DNA of 56,727 bases from Lachnospiraceae bacterium (GTDB lineage: Bacteria > Bacillota > Clostridia > Lachnospirales > Lachnospiraceae). Location: assembly GCA_017460885.1 (NCBI GenBank), contig JAFUAB010000052.1, positions 1-56,727 on the forward strand. The letters are read 5' to 3'. Positions 33,596 to 41,800 of this stretch are shown piece after piece. Within the stretch, counting starts at the first letter, position 1, and every line of letters starts with the position of its first letter. The notes below the pieces were generated by a model. That model was not told the origin of the DNA and did no database searches. It was given only the letters and a program-made list of their open reading frames with translations. The position numbers and the translations under genes are program-made.

Positions 33596-34825
33596 TTATT
33601 CATTACCCTGCTGCCCTATCATCTTCTTAATTTCTTTGATCGCGGCATCCAGCTGATTATCGAATCCCTCATCATAATATGCGTCCGGATCAAATTCCAC
33701 CTCTATGTCGGGTTCGATTCCCGTACCCTGTATATTGATACCTTTTGGTAAAAAATAAGCTCCCGTTGTCATTTTGACTGCCGAACCGTCTGACAGTTTG
33801 ATCGTGTTCTGTACGATACCTTTTCCGTATGTTTTTGTACCCAGCAGGGTACCGATGCCATAATCCCGTATCGCACCGCTGAGGATCTCCGAAGCGCTGG
33901 CAGACATTCCGTTGATCAGGACTATCAGCGGGATATCGATCTCATGGGAGCCGTCACAGTAGTGCTCTTCCCGCTCGCCGGAGCTGTTTTCCTTATAATA
34001 TATCACTCCCTCCGGAAGGATCTGTCTGCCGATCTCCTCAACACTGTACACCAGTCCTCCGGTATTACCCCTCAGATCCAGGATCAGGGCTTTGGCACCG
34101 CTGTTTCTGACCTCGGTATATGCTTTGGTAAACTGTTCAACCGTAGTCAGATCAAATTCCACGATACGGATATAGGCAATGTCATCCTCCTTCATTTCGC
34201 TGACTACGGTTGTGGATGCAACCTTGCCTCTGGTAACGTCAAATCCGAGATAATCATCTTCTCCGTCACGGTAGATCGTGAGGTGAACGACCGTGCCCTC
34301 GTCTCCCCTGACAATGCTCGCCGCATCCGATGATGTCATTCCGTAGGCCGATGTTCCGTCTATCTCCACCAGAACATCCCCGGAGCGCAGTCCCGCTTTT
34401 TCAGCCGGAGTTCCCTCCATAATACCGGTCAGATAAGGATAATTGAGCTCTTCATCAAAAGAGATATATGCTCCTATTCCGAAATATACCCCTTCGTTAT
34501 CGATCATCAGTTCCCGCAGTTCCTCCGCTGTAAAGTAATCAGCGTATCTGTCACCCAGCGAATCCATAAGGCCGCGATACATGCCGTCACGCTTGTCCTC
34601 AACCGTAAGCTCATCTTCCGTATAATTGTAGAAGTTCTTATCGATGATACTCGATATGAGCGACAGCTTCTGCGCGGCAGCCGCATCAAGCGCCCCTGTA
34701 GGATCATTATAGTCCCTGAGTCTCATTGAAAAGATTGCGCCCACTATTACTGCAACGGTAAGACCGATGCAAAGGCCGGCAATAAAGCCGGCGCCGAATC
34801 TGTGCTTTGTTCTGTTTTCTTCCAT
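33596..34825 (-). CDS. S41 C-terminal processing protease
   Basis: A 409-residue CtpA/Prc-type serine protease. One N-terminal membrane anchor spans about 10-33, then a PDZ domain (YFGIGAYISFDEELNYPYLT to about 190) and the S41 domain. The Ser-Lys dyad is S310 in NGMSASASEIL and K335 in KTYGKGIVQ, with D321 in the third conserved position. It is anchored with the catalytic part outside the membrane. The ATG at 34825 follows GAAGGGAT; an ATG seven codons earlier lies next to a repeat and has no site. Directly after the M23 peptidase gene, it probably processes or degrades cell-wall hydrolase components, an order often seen in Clostridia. Confidence 0.92.
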   Translation of the reverse strand: MEENRTKHRFGAGFIAGLCIGLTVAVIVGAIFSMRLRDYNDPTGALDAAAAQKLSLISSIIDKNFYNYTEDELTVEDKRDGMYRGLMDSLGDRYADYFTAEELRELMIDNEGVYFGIGAYISFDEELNYPYLTGIMEGTPAEKAGLRSGDVLVEIDGTSAYGMTSSDAASIVRGDEGTVVHLTIYRDGEDDYLGFDVTRGKVASTTVVSEMKEDDIAYIRIVEFDLTTVEQFTKAYTEVRNSGAKALILDLRGNTGGLVYSVEEIGRQILPEGVIYYKENSSGEREEHYCDGSHEIDIPLIVLINGMSASASEILSGAIRDYGIGTLLGTKTYGKGIVQNTIKLSDGSAVKMTTGAYFLPKGINIQGTGIEPDIEVEFDPDAYYDEGFDNQLDAAIKEIKKMIGQQGNE

Positions 34826-34850
34826 TGTAATCCCTTCGTCCGGCATGTTG

Positions 34851-34889
34851 GGTCAAAATGAACCACTGACTCCGTCCCCGAGTGTCATT
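34851..34889. repeat. Dispersed repeat copy (gaaccactgactccgtcccc type)
   Basis: Shares caaaatgaacc, ctgactccgtccccg and gtgtcatt with 43596-43631. It fills the gap between the stop of the M23 gene and the start of the S41 gene. Each copy sits immediately 3' of a gene. Confidence 0.8.
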
Positions 34890-36131
34890 TTACTTCAGGT
34901 AGCCCCACGGACTGACGTAGTTACCGTCCTTGCGGACCGAGAAATGCAGGTGATTACCGGTTGAACGTCCGGTGGAACCCACTGCGGCTATTACCTGTCC
35001 TTTGCTTACGCTCTGTCCCTTGGAAACCTTCAGACTGGAGGCGTGCATATAGATAGTATAGATGCCGCTGCCGTGACTTATCATCACATAATTTCCCATG
35101 GAGGATGAATAATCGGCCGCAACAACATCGCCGTCATAAGCTGCCAGTATCGATGATCCGTATGGCGCTGCCAGATCGATCCCGTTGTGGAATTTCTCAA
35201 CCCCGAGTATGGGATGCACACGATTGCCATAATCATCCGAAATCCTGGTATAAGACGGACACGGCCAGGCAAAAACTCCTCCGTTATACTGACGCCTGTT
35301 TGCTTCCTCCAACGCCGCGATCTCGGCCGCTATGGCCTTTTCCAGAGCTGCGATGGCGGCATTCTGCTCGGCTATACTGTTCTCGTATTCCTTGATCTGG
35401 GCTTCCTTATCTGCGATCTCGGCGGATACGGAATTTACCTGCTCCGTCTTCGCATCCATCAGTTCATTTACATTTTTCTGTTCTTCTTCAACCGTCTCTT
35501 TGGCTGCATCAAGCACTTCCTTCTCGGATTCGAGCGCAGCCTTACAGGCGGCAACGTATTCGGTGGTTTCCACATATTCATCCAGCTTGCGGCGGTCATA
35601 TGCAGATAACATCTCTATATAATCTGCTTTACTGATCTTATCGGAAAAGCTGCCGTCTCCAACGAGCATATCCATGTACATCGAATCACCGGATTCGTAC
35701 ATGAACTTGATGCGTTTTTTCATCGCCTCATACTGCTCCTTCTGGATACGCTCGGCTTCGGCAAGATCGTCGGTAGCCTGCACTATTTCAGCCTCCTTGG
35801 TTGTAATAAGCTCATTCAGTTCGGCGATCTTTTCGGCCATATCGGTAAGCTGGGCATCCAATTGCGCAATATAAGCATTCAGATCACTTTTCTGAGACTC
35901 CAGCTGCTGCTTTATCTTCTTTACATCGGAAAGACCGTTTTTGAGACTGTTGACCTGCTCCTTATCCTTTGCCACCTCACTTTGCTTGGCCTGTATGCTG
36001 GCATTGGTGGGCGTGGCATACGCTGGAAGGGGTAAACCGAAGAACACCGGCAGTGCCAGTGTGAGAACCAGAATATATGAAATTGCCCGGAGCTTACTTA
36101 TCCGGGCAAATGATCCATACCTGAACGACAT
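34890..36131 (-). CDS. M23 peptidase with long coiled coil (PcsB/EnvC-like)
   Basis: A 413-residue exported protein: signal peptide to about residue 39 (VFFGLPLPAYAT), coiled coil from 45 to 280 and a LytM/M23 domain from 287. The zinc ligands H315 and D319 (FHNGIDLAAPYG) and H394, H396 (GNHLHFSV) are intact, with H363 as a further active-site residue, so it can cut peptidoglycan rather than only activate other enzymes. Its ATG follows the ftsX stop by one base, which is the classic arrangement in which FtsEX controls a coiled-coil hydrolase across the membrane. Length fits PcsB (about 390-440). Confidence 0.92.
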   Translation of the reverse strand: MSFRYGSFARISKLRAISYILVLTLALPVFFGLPLPAYATPTNASIQAKQSEVAKDKEQVNSLKNGLSDVKKIKQQLESQKSDLNAYIAQLDAQLTDMAEKIAELNELITTKEAEIVQATDDLAEAERIQKEQYEAMKKRIKFMYESGDSMYMDMLVGDGSFSDKISKADYIEMLSAYDRRKLDEYVETTEYVAACKAALESEKEVLDAAKETVEEEQKNVNELMDAKTEQVNSVSAEIADKEAQIKEYENSIAEQNAAIAALEKAIAAEIAALEEANRRQYNGGVFAWPCPSYTRISDDYGNRVHPILGVEKFHNGIDLAAPYGSSILAAYDGDVVAADYSSSMGNYVMISHGSGIYTIYMHASSLKVSKGQSVSKGQVIAAVGSTGRSTGNHLHFSVRKDGNYVSPWGYLK

Positions 36132-36132
36132 A

Positions 36133-37029
36133 TCAAACTCTGAGATGCTTGCGCACCGTTACGATACTTCCTACAAAACCGATACCGAGACCGATCAGAA
36201 ACGATACCGGCACAAGTATGCGGAAAATCTCATTTACCGACAGGAAAGTGAGGAGCTGTGAAAGCACCGAAAATCTTTCCTGGATGAACCTGATAACTAC
36301 ATCATAGAGGAAATAGATCAGCAGCAGCGGAATGATCGTACCGATGATACCGATCAGCATACCCTCCACAACAAAGGGGGCCCTGACAAAATAGTCCGTC
36401 GCTCCGATATATTTCATGATCTCGATCTCCTCGCGTCTGACAGAGATACCAATCGTAATGGTATTGCTGATCAGGAAGACCGATACTGCCAGCAGTATCA
36501 CTATAATTCCAATGGAAATGTAAGCCACCAGCCTGTTGATACCGGTCAGTGTAGTCGCGGTCAGCTCACTCTGATTTACCCTGCGCACTCCTGTAAGTCC
36601 GGTAAGCATATCTACCAGCTGCTGCTGTTTGGAAACATCGCTGAGATAGATCTCATAATGCTCGGAGTCAGCCAGTGGATTCTCGGTAAACCCGTCTGCG
36701 TACTCTCCGAGATAATCCTCTTTGAAGCTGGCCCACGCTTCCTCGGCGGAAACATATACCACATGATCCACCTCGGGACTGTTTTTGATCAGATCACCTA
36801 TACTGTCTATCGATGCCTGATCGAGACCCTCATCAAAAAATACGGTAACACTGACTCCGTTCTCGGCATTCTTGATAATATACTGGAAGTTGGCCAGTAT
36901 GGAATACATGATGCCGAAAAGGAACAGGCACGCTCCGATGGTTGCAAGAGAAGCAAGTGTAAACAGCTTGTTTCTGAATATGTTTTTGAATCCCTGATGG
37001 AGCGTATAGAAGAATGAACTAATCTTCAT
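36133..37029 (-). CDS. ftsX: Cell division protein FtsX
   Basis: A 298-residue membrane protein with four segments: one near residue 25-45 (LASLATIGACLFLFGIMYSI) and three at the C-terminal half (about 165-285). The large outer loop between them (EVDHVVYVSAEEAWASFKEDY, ENPLADSEHYEIYL) is the region that contacts the M23 hydrolase. ISIGIIVILLAVSVFLISNTI and RREEIEIMKYIGATDYFVRAPF are standard. The ATG at 37029 has AAAGGAGGG before it and overlaps the end of ftsE by 11 bases; a longer reading is rejected. FtsX with FtsE forms an ABC-type switch rather than a transporter. Confidence 0.94.
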   Translation of the reverse strand: MKISSFFYTLHQGFKNIFRNKLFTLASLATIGACLFLFGIMYSILANFQYIIKNAENGVSVTVFFDEGLDQASIDSIGDLIKNSPEVDHVVYVSAEEAWASFKEDYLGEYADGFTENPLADSEHYEIYLSDVSKQQQLVDMLTGLTGVRRVNQSELTATTLTGINRLVAYISIGIIVILLAVSVFLISNTITIGISVRREEIEIMKYIGATDYFVRAPFVVEGMLIGIIGTIIPLLLIYFLYDVVIRFIQERFSVLSQLLTFLSVNEIFRILVPVSFLIGLGIGFVGSIVTVRKHLRV

Positions 37030-37771
37030 CGATATACCCTCCTTTCTCTTCGTCGCTGACCACAACGCCCTTATCAAGTGTAATAACTCTCTTCTGCATA
37101 GAGTTTACTATATCGGCGTTGTGTGTGACAACGATCACTGTAGTTCCCTGCTCATTGATGGTCTCAAGCAGCTTCATGATCTCCCATGTGGTCTTGGGAT
37201 CAAGATTACCGGTGGGCTCGTCGCAAAGAAGGATCGACGGCTTGTTGACAAGCGCCCTGGCAATGGCAACTCTCTGCTGTTCGCCACCGGAAAGATGCTT
37301 GATCTTTGCTTTATACTTACCTGCAAGCCCGACTCTCGCGAGCACGGCCGGAACGTTTCTGCGGATATCTTTGTTGGATTTCTGTATTATGCGCTGTGCA
37401 AAGGCCACGTTCTCATACACGTTTCTGTCGGGCAGCAGCCTGAAATTCTGAAAAACGATACCGATATTACGTCTGAACTTCGGGATCTTGCGGTGTCTGA
37501 TATGGCCCAGATCATAACCCATGACATTGATGGTGCCTTCTGTAGCCGTCAGTTCCCGCATCAGAAGCTTTATCATCGTCGATTTGCCGGAACCGCTTTC
37601 ACCTACGATAAAAACAAATTCTCCGGGTTCTATCTTAATGCTGACATTGTGAAGTGCGTGCTGCCCTCCCGCGGCTGCATTTGAGCTGTCGCGGTAAATC
37701 TTGGTCACATTATTGATCTCAATAATGTAGGGGGATGGTTTGGCGACTTTACGTCTCTTAATCTCTGCCAC
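37019..37771 (-). CDS. ftsE: Cell division ATP-binding protein FtsE
   Basis: A 250-residue ATPase with Walker A GESGSGKST (57-65), signature LSGGEQQRVAIARAL, Walker B ILLCDEPTGNLDP and the switch histidine in VVTHNADI. FQNFRLLPDRNVYENVAFA is diagnostic of FtsE. It starts with GTG, eight bases after AGAGGAT. An N-terminal extension of about 15 residues (MAEIKRRKVAKPSPY) precedes the usual start. First gene of ftsE-ftsX-M23-S41. A stem-loop lies in the leader. Confidence 0.95.
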   Translation of the reverse strand: MAEIKRRKVAKPSPYIIEINNVTKIYRDSSNAAAGGQHALHNVSIKIEPGEFVFIVGESGSGKSTMIKLLMRELTATEGTINVMGYDLGHIRHRKIPKFRRNIGIVFQNFRLLPDRNVYENVAFAQRIIQKSNKDIRRNVPAVLARVGLAGKYKAKIKHLSGGEQQRVAIARALVNKPSILLCDEPTGNLDPKTTWEIMKLLETINEQGTTVIVVTHNADIVNSMQKRVITLDKGVVVSDEEKGGYIDED

Positions 37772-37790
37772 AACTAAATCCTCTTTTTAC

Positions 37791-37825
37791 AGGGAAATGC
37801 CTGATCAATCGGCATTGCCTTCCCT
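37791..37825. other. Stem-loop upstream of ftsE
   Basis: agggaaatgcc (37791-37801) pairs with ggcat and ttccct on the right side across a four-base bulge. It lies 20 bp before the ftsE start and touches the stop of the PucR-type gene. There is no T-run, so it is not a standard terminator. It resembles the hairpins at 4342 and 48777. Confidence 0.4.
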
Positions 37826-38913
37826 TAGAACTCAAACTTCTCCATATAGTTCATATATTTTACCACCATCAATGCTATCTTGAAGGTGATCGCGTCCTCG
37901 AACACCCTGATGTCAAGATTAGTGGATTTCTGAAGCTTATCCAGCCTGTAAACAAGTGTATTTCTGTGTATAAAAAGCTGTCTGGAGGTCTCCGACACAT
38001 TCAGGCTGTTTTCAAAAAACTTGTTGATGGTGGTGATCGTCTCCTCATCCAGGTCATCCGGACTCTGACCGTCAAAAATCTCCTTGATGAACATTTTGCA
38101 AAGAGGTATCGGAAGCTGATAGATCAGACGTCCTATCCCCAGCTCGGAATACGCAATCACATTGCGCTCATCAAAGAATATCTTGCCGACGTCCATAGCC
38201 ATCTTGGCTTCCTTATAGGAACGGCTGACCTCCTTGATCTCGCCGACCGTCGTGCCATAGGCGATACGGACATTCTTCTGTCCCTCGGATTTGAGGTATT
38301 CAACCATATTTTTGGTGATCCGGTCGATATCCTTATCGCTGTCGCACTCGGATACATCCTTGACAACAATTACATTGTGCTCATCCACCGCAGTCACAAA
38401 ATCAAGACTGCTGGCACCCATATGCATCCTGAGAAGCTCCAGCGTATTGCTGTCCTTGTCAGCGATCGTTTCCACAATTATAACAACCCGCCTGGCGTCG
38501 GTACGGATATGAAGCTTTTTGGATCGGCTGTATATATCCACAAGCAGCAGGTTATCCAGGAGCAGATTCTTGATAAAATTATCCTTATCGAATCTTTCCT
38601 TATATGCCGTCAGCAGGCTCTGCAGCTGAAAAGCGGCCATTTTACCGGCAAGATAAACATCCTCGCCGTCTCCTGCGGCTATCAGTATGTATTCAAGTGT
38701 AGACTCGTCGAAAACCTTAAAATACTGAAATCCCTGTATTTCCTGGGAATCCGCATAGCTGGAGGCGAATTCGTTCGCCGCCTTTTTGCATTTCTCCAGA
38801 CTGTCCAAGGTAGTGGACAAAGTATTGCCCTCGGTATCCATTACGCAAAAATCTACGCGGGCGATAGCCTTTAGTCCGTCGATCGTATTCTGAAGTATCT
38901 GACCGGAAACCAT
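37825..38913 (-). CDS. PucR/CdaR-type helix-turn-helix regulator
   Basis: A 362-residue regulator. The N-terminal half carries a sensor-like domain (VDFCVMDTEGNTLSTTLDSLEKC), the middle a GGDEF-like fold typical of CdaR proteins (VRIAYGTTVGEIKEVSRSYKEAKMAMDVG), and the end the PucR helix-turn-helix with LNVSETSRQLFIHRNTLVYRLDKLQ. Relatives control purine, sugar-acid or diacid use; this one has no clear ligand. It is transcribed from a strong promoter just upstream and followed by ftsE after 53 bp. It may simply be an operon neighbour of ftsE, with which it could share transcript. AGAAGGGGG precedes the ATG. Confidence 0.88.
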   Translation of the reverse strand: MVSGQILQNTIDGLKAIARVDFCVMDTEGNTLSTTLDSLEKCKKAANEFASSYADSQEIQGFQYFKVFDESTLEYILIAAGDGEDVYLAGKMAAFQLQSLLTAYKERFDKDNFIKNLLLDNLLLVDIYSRSKKLHIRTDARRVVIIVETIADKDSNTLELLRMHMGASSLDFVTAVDEHNVIVVKDVSECDSDKDIDRITKNMVEYLKSEGQKNVRIAYGTTVGEIKEVSRSYKEAKMAMDVGKIFFDERNVIAYSELGIGRLIYQLPIPLCKMFIKEIFDGQSPDDLDEETITTINKFFENSLNVSETSRQLFIHRNTLVYRLDKLQKSTNLDIRVFEDAITFKIALMVVKYMNYMEKFEF

Positions 38914-38964
38914 AAATACCCCCTTCTAAATTTTGCACAAAAATGCAACCCCAATAATGTACAC

Positions 38965-38993
38965 ATTATAACAAAAGATTGTTGCATTTTCAA
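38965..38993 (-). promoter_or_regulatory. Strong sigma-A promoter for the PucR-type gene
   Basis: Minus strand TTGAAA (38988-38993), 17-bp spacer and perfect TATAAT (38965-38970). Short repeats around it (gttgaaaatgcaac over the -35, gttgcattttt downstream) could serve as operator sites, perhaps for autoregulation. Confidence 0.75.
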
Positions 38994-39032
38994 CAAAACA
39001 GCGACGGTATTTACGTTTTGTGGAAACGCTGA

Positions 39033-39896
39033 TTAATCGGTCTGCATATGTCTTTCGGCAAGGATCAGTGCGGTTTCGGTCTTCACGATCAGTCTTTCCT
39101 TGAGAAGATGTCCGACAGCTCGTTTAAATTCGTTCTTGCTCATGCCGGTATGGAGCTTGATAACCTCAGGCGACGCTTTATCCGTAAAGGGCATCGCGCC
39201 GTCATAGCTTCTGATGATCTCAAGTATCTTATCCGCATCATCGCCGATCTGTTCATAAGCTTTGCGGCGCACGCTCAGATCAAGCTTGCCGTCCTCACGA
39301 ACCTGAATGACTCTGGCTTTGATATCCTGGCCGAGGCTGATATCTCCGTAGCATTCACGTCTGGGCACAAGTCCCTGATAAATATCGTCAACGGCTACAA
39401 ATATACCGAATCTCTCACTGTCTTCATACGCCCTGCCCTGTACCTCGTCTCCGATGATATACGGACTGCCGGTCTTCAGACAGGGATAAACATTCATGGT
39501 TGCGCAGAGTCTGCCGCTCTTGTCGGTATACATCGCAGCCAGGACCTCATCTCCCTCATGTATCGTATAGGTCTGCTCGGCATATGGCATAAACAGATCT
39601 TTTTCGAGCCCCCAGTCGAGAAAGGCTCCCGTTTTGTTGATCTGGGAAACACGAAGCCGCGCCACCTCTCCGAGACGGATATACGGGGTGCGTGTAGTGG
39701 CAATGAGACGATCCCCCGAATCGAGATAAAGAAAGACCTCAAGTATGTCTCCGGTCCGGGTTCCCCCGGGCACCTGTTTTGCGGGCAGGAGTACACGCTC
39801 CGAAGCCTCCGCATCCTTTGTCTGTGCCAGATAAATGCCGAAATCTACTTTTTTGACTACTGTTAAACTGTATGATTTTCCCGGTAATAAATTCAC
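39033..39896 (-). CDS. CvfB-like S1 RNA-binding protein
   Basis: A 287-residue protein of the CvfB/YitL family: three S1-like OB domains (LPGKSYSLTVVKKVDFGIYL, LGEVARLRVSQINKTGAFLDWG, and GDEVQGRAYEDSERFGIFVAVDDIYQGLVPRRE) and a C-terminal winged helix (GAMPFTDKASPEVIKLHTGMSKNEFKRAVGHLLKERLI). It likely binds RNA and influences virulence or translation in relatives. The GTG at 39896 has GAGGA six bases upstream, so it is preferred to a TTG two codons earlier. It is separated from the acyl-ACP thioesterase gene by 15 bp, probably co-transcribed. Confidence 0.9.
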   Translation of the reverse strand: MNLLPGKSYSLTVVKKVDFGIYLAQTKDAEASERVLLPAKQVPGGTRTGDILEVFLYLDSGDRLIATTRTPYIRLGEVARLRVSQINKTGAFLDWGLEKDLFMPYAEQTYTIHEGDEVLAAMYTDKSGRLCATMNVYPCLKTGSPYIIGDEVQGRAYEDSERFGIFVAVDDIYQGLVPRRECYGDISLGQDIKARVIQVREDGKLDLSVRRKAYEQIGDDADKILEIIRSYDGAMPFTDKASPEVIKLHTGMSKNEFKRAVGHLLKERLIVKTETALILAERHMQTD

Positions 39897-39911
39897 TGTC
39901 AATCCTCGCGT

Positions 39912-40634
39912 TTACAGAACCGTTCCGGTGACACATTCTATCAGAACATAGGGTTTGCTGCCGGTATCGGCAAGTACTATCGTACAGGTACCTGCAGCTT
40001 CATCGTGAGCTATGTAAGGCATGATCAGATCGCCCGGCCGGGCGCTTGATCTGTACTCCACACGGATCTGCCGGGCTCTACGTATCTCGGGAAACAGATC
40101 CTCGGCGATAGCAACATACTGGGCATTGTTTACGTGTCCGTTCGAATCCAGATGATGGTACTGCACTGTCACCGGAGGAAGAGCGGTAAGCTCTGTCGGA
40201 TCGGTGATCTTGCGCGGAGCATAATCCATGTCAAGCTTTTCCTCGAGTGTATATGTTTCCATCAGTTCCTTCGGGGCACGGATCAGCATCTTGGACTCGA
40301 TATTGATCATTGACCATATGGAATTGGCTACGGACAATACCTCACCGTCCATGGTCTCCATACGGAAATTACGCATTCCCATCGCAGCTTTAAATTCATA
40401 AGGTGCGGTACCCACTCGGATCTTTTCATCAAGTTCGGGGTAGCGGTTCACTATTACCTGCCAGGAACTTGCAACCCATCCGATCCCGCGTTCTCTGAGG
40501 TACCTTGTTCCGATACCCAGATCCTCGGATTGAAACGTGCAGACATCCTGGTAGTAATCCAGCAGATTGGTGATCTTGATACGGTTGTCGGGGCCCGTCT
40601 CGCTGAAGGCCACGGTTCTTTCTATTGTGTACAT
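39912..40634 (-). CDS. Acyl-ACP thioesterase
   Basis: A 240-residue double-hotdog thioesterase that releases free fatty acid from acyl carrier protein. The N-terminal half has YTIERTVAFSETGPDNRIKI, and VASSWQVIVNRYPELDEKI matches the family. The catalytic pattern LDSNGHVNNAQYV (D163, N165, H167) is intact. Anaerobic Clostridia use this enzyme for lipid balance. AAAAGGAAAG precedes the ATG. It overlaps neither neighbour and lies two bases from the Mbeg1-like gene's stop, so the genes are co-transcribed. Confidence 0.92.
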   Translation of the reverse strand: MYTIERTVAFSETGPDNRIKITNLLDYYQDVCTFQSEDLGIGTRYLRERGIGWVASSWQVIVNRYPELDEKIRVGTAPYEFKAAMGMRNFRMETMDGEVLSVANSIWSMINIESKMLIRAPKELMETYTLEEKLDMDYAPRKITDPTELTALPPVTVQYHHLDSNGHVNNAQYVAIAEDLFPEIRRARQIRVEYRSSARPGDLIMPYIAHDEAAGTCTIVLADTGSKPYVLIECVTGTVL

Positions 40635-40636
40635 TT

Positions 40637-41797
40637 TTACTTCTTTCCTTTTAGTTTATCTATCCAGTCGGGGAAGTGGCTGTCTATCCAGTCCTGCACC
40701 GGTGCCACAACCTCGGTTTCCACTTCCGTTCTGAGATTCTGTTTGGCGTCACCCATCAGAGAATTCATCAGACCCCTCAAAAGCTCCGCCATCTCGGGAT
40801 CCAGCTCCCTGAACGCTGTCAGCACCTGCCCCATATTGCCGGTGAAATTGGACATGAAATCAACCCGGTTATCGACTTCACAGCTGTTAAGCACCTGATA
40901 GATCACATCTGCTGATCTCTCGCGATGCTCCTTATCCAGCTGAAGCATCCAGCTGTTGATCGTATTCGCGGCAAATCTGGATCCGTCTCTCAGTATATCC
41001 GGTTCCGGCTCTCCGTTTACGATCTGCCAGGTGTACATGTTGTGCTGGTGAAGACCCCACGTACTGCTCCTGACCACGCTGTAGTTGTTATCCTTTTCCT
41101 GCAGCAGTCCGATAAGAGAGGACTGCGGTATCAGCTTGACGATCCTGTCCCTGATCCTCCCATAGCCCTCGCGGTCAACCATTTTTTCCATAAAGCCGGG
41201 GCCGTCCAGACAGTAGATATTGATGAGCCTGTTCTGCAGCTGTTCGGGCGAATGCATGGAAGAATATATCGCCAGGTGACCACCCTTGGAATGACCTCCG
41301 ACATAGAAGTCCCCCTTTATCCGGGATGCTGCCTCCTCAAGATACATCACGGAATAATTCTGTCCCGGAACCTCATCCATAAACGAAAGATTGATATCCT
41401 CTTTCCAGCCCACCAGACTTTCGTCGGTTCCCCGGAAAGCAACAAAGCATACATCTTCCGGCAATGTAAATGTTATCGCCGAAAACTGGGTTTCCGTCTC
41501 CTTATCCACGATATTGACATATTCCGAAAGCCGAAGATCGCAGAACCTTCGTCCCATCGTCATCCTGGCAAAGAGATTTTTGTTATCACGTTCGTATTTG
41601 GGATCGGAAAAGAGCCCGTCCAGCTCCGGATCGTTCAAAAGATCCTTCATATATACGGGATCATCGCCCATTATAAGCCCGTCAAATTTACAATAAACAA
41701 GCTGACTCAGAAGGATGGCATCCGCGGTACAGAAATGTCTTTGTGAAAAAGGGATATCTCCGAATTCCTGAAGATAATCAAGCATATTCCCCGACAT
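40637..41797 (-). CDS. Mbeg1-like (DUF2974) alpha/beta hydrolase
   Basis: A 386-residue lipase-like protein of the Mbeg1 family. The nucleophile elbow GGHSKGGHLAIYSSM is clear and is typical of DUF2974. The N-terminal TADAILLSQLVYCKFDG and the central FVAFRGTDESLVGWKEDINLSF are standard. Neither signal peptide nor membrane segment is present, so it is cytoplasmic. The reaction is not known, but an esterase or lipase is likely. Next to an acyl-ACP thioesterase, a lipid role is suggested. ATG 41797 (with GAGG nine bases upstream) and ATG 41785 (with GGGGA two bases upstream) are both possible starts. Confidence 0.85.
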   Translation of the reverse strand: MSGNMLDYLQEFGDIPFSQRHFCTADAILLSQLVYCKFDGLIMGDDPVYMKDLLNDPELDGLFSDPKYERDNKNLFARMTMGRRFCDLRLSEYVNIVDKETETQFSAITFTLPEDVCFVAFRGTDESLVGWKEDINLSFMDEVPGQNYSVMYLEEAASRIKGDFYVGGHSKGGHLAIYSSMHSPEQLQNRLINIYCLDGPGFMEKMVDREGYGRIRDRIVKLIPQSSLIGLLQEKDNNYSVVRSSTWGLHQHNMYTWQIVNGEPEPDILRDGSRFAANTINSWMLQLDKEHRERSADVIYQVLNSCEVDNRVDFMSNFTGNMGQVLTAFRELDPEMAELLRGLMNSLMGDAKQNLRTEVETEVVAPVQDWIDSHFPDWIDKLKGKK

Positions 41798-41800
41798 CCG

